Of a stretch of 6,749 nt of DNA, positions 6,194 through 6,749 are shown piece after piece; the first letter of the stretch is position 1, and each line of letters opens with the position of its first letter. The notes beneath the pieces are model-generated. The model had not been told where the DNA came from. It searched no databases and saw nothing but the letters and a program-made list of their open reading frames with translations. Position numbers and translations under genes: made by a program. The stretch spans positions 1-6,749 of the forward strand of contig JAUSQB010000414.1 in assembly GCA_030652715.1 (NCBI GenBank), in the 5' to 3' direction. This stretch comes from Rugosibacter sp. (GTDB lineage Bacteria; Pseudomonadota; Gammaproteobacteria; Burkholderiales; Rhodocyclaceae).

Positions 6194-6749
6194 GGTGCAC
6201 CGCGCTTTCCATCAACTGCTCGCCATAGGTTTTTTGTGCCGGATAATGGAATGGCACAGGGCCATCCGCCTCGCCCCACACAAACTGATGAACATAAGGC
6301 GTCGTTGAATTTTTTATTTCTTCGGCCGTCCCCTCGGCAACCACTTTTCCTTCGGAGACAAAATAGACATAATCGACAATCTTCAAGGATTCATGCACAT
6401 CGTGCGTCACCACGATACTGCTTGCCCCTAGCGCGTCATTCAGCTTGCGAATCAACTCGCCCACGATAGATAAGGAAATAGGGTCAAGACCGGCAAACGG
6501 CTCGTCATACATGATGAGCATGGGATCAAGCGCTATAGCGCGCGCCAAAGCCACGCGTCGCGCCATGCCGCCGGAAAGCTCAGCCGGCATCAAATTGTGC
6601 GCACCCCGCAAACCCACGGCATGCAGCTTCATCAGTACCAAATCACGAATCATCGCCTCGGGGAGATCGGTGTGCTCACGCATCTGAAAGGCAATGTTGT
6701 CAAACACCGACATATCGGTGAATAAAGCTCCGAACTGAAACAGCATGCC
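6186..6749 (-). CDS. mlaF: Mla complex ATP-binding protein MlaF (5' end outside window)
   Basis: MlaF is the cytoplasmic ATPase powering MlaE. The window holds the last 187 residues; roughly 80 N-terminal residues with Walker A are beyond the edge. The visible part opens in the Q-loop (GMLFQFGALFTDMSVFDN, Gln5 of the fragment). It continues with REHTDLPE, the signature LSGGMARR (58-65), Walker B LIMYDEP (78-84) with Glu83, D-loop AGLDP and the switch histidine His116 in VVTHD. The tail HQFVWGEADGPVPFHYPA (154-171) corresponds to the MlaF C-terminal extension (DGPVPFRYPA in E. coli), which contacts the partner MlaF subunit and lies near MlaB. That makes MlaF a better call than a generic ABC ATPase. 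The stop overlaps the mlaE GTG start by eight bases. The operon promoter, if just upstream, is not in this window. Confidence 0.95.
   Translation of the reverse strand, partial: GMLFQFGALFTDMSVFDNIAFQMREHTDLPEAMIRDLVLMKLHAVGLRGAHNLMPAELSGGMARRVALARAIALDPMLIMYDEPFAGLDPISLSIVGELIRKLNDALGASSIVVTHDVHESLKIVDYVYFVSEGKVVAEGTAEEIKNSTTPYVHQFVWGEADGPVPFHYPAQKTYGEQLMESAVHRG

Overview
The window is a piece of a Gram-negative chromosome, most likely from a betaproteobacterium (probably Burkholderiales or a close relative). This rests on gene order and on my memory of protein families; no database was searched. All ten genes lie on the minus strand and read from the right edge to the left edge as one tightly packed run. 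Six 60-base lines sampled in murA were about 50-65% G+C, and two sampled in mlaC and the permease gene were about 40%.

In transcription order the layout is: mlaF (6749-6186, 5' end cut off by the window), mlaE (6193-5381), mlaD (5379-4900), mlaA (4875-4159), mlaC (4113-3496), mlaB (3499-3209), a YadG-like ABC ATPase (3164-2214), a YadH-like ABC-2 permease (2217-1441), ibaG of the BolA family (1389-1147), and murA (1154-1, 3' end cut off by the window). Four junctions overlap by 4 or 8 bases, and no gap exceeds 51 bases, so there is no gene-free stretch of 300 bases. No RNA genes, mobile elements, CRISPR arrays or long repeats were seen.

The first six genes encode the whole Mla phospholipid-trafficking pathway: the outer-membrane lipoprotein MlaA, the periplasmic carrier MlaC, and the inner-membrane MlaFEDB complex. 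E. coli keeps mlaA at a separate locus; here it lies between mlaD and mlaC. The YadGH-like pair looks like a second, export-type ABC transporter of unknown substrate. IbaG belongs to the BolA/monothiol-glutaredoxin iron-sulfur partner family, and MurA makes the first committed step of peptidoglycan synthesis. The theme of the window is cell-envelope upkeep.

This is mostly a conserved housekeeping region, and I see no credible new defence, mobile or regulatory system. The points worth a second look are modest: an insertion of about 19 residues in MurA, the exporter embedded in the Mla-ibaG-murA run, a hairpin abutting the mlaB start, and a weak candidate promoter before the exporter.
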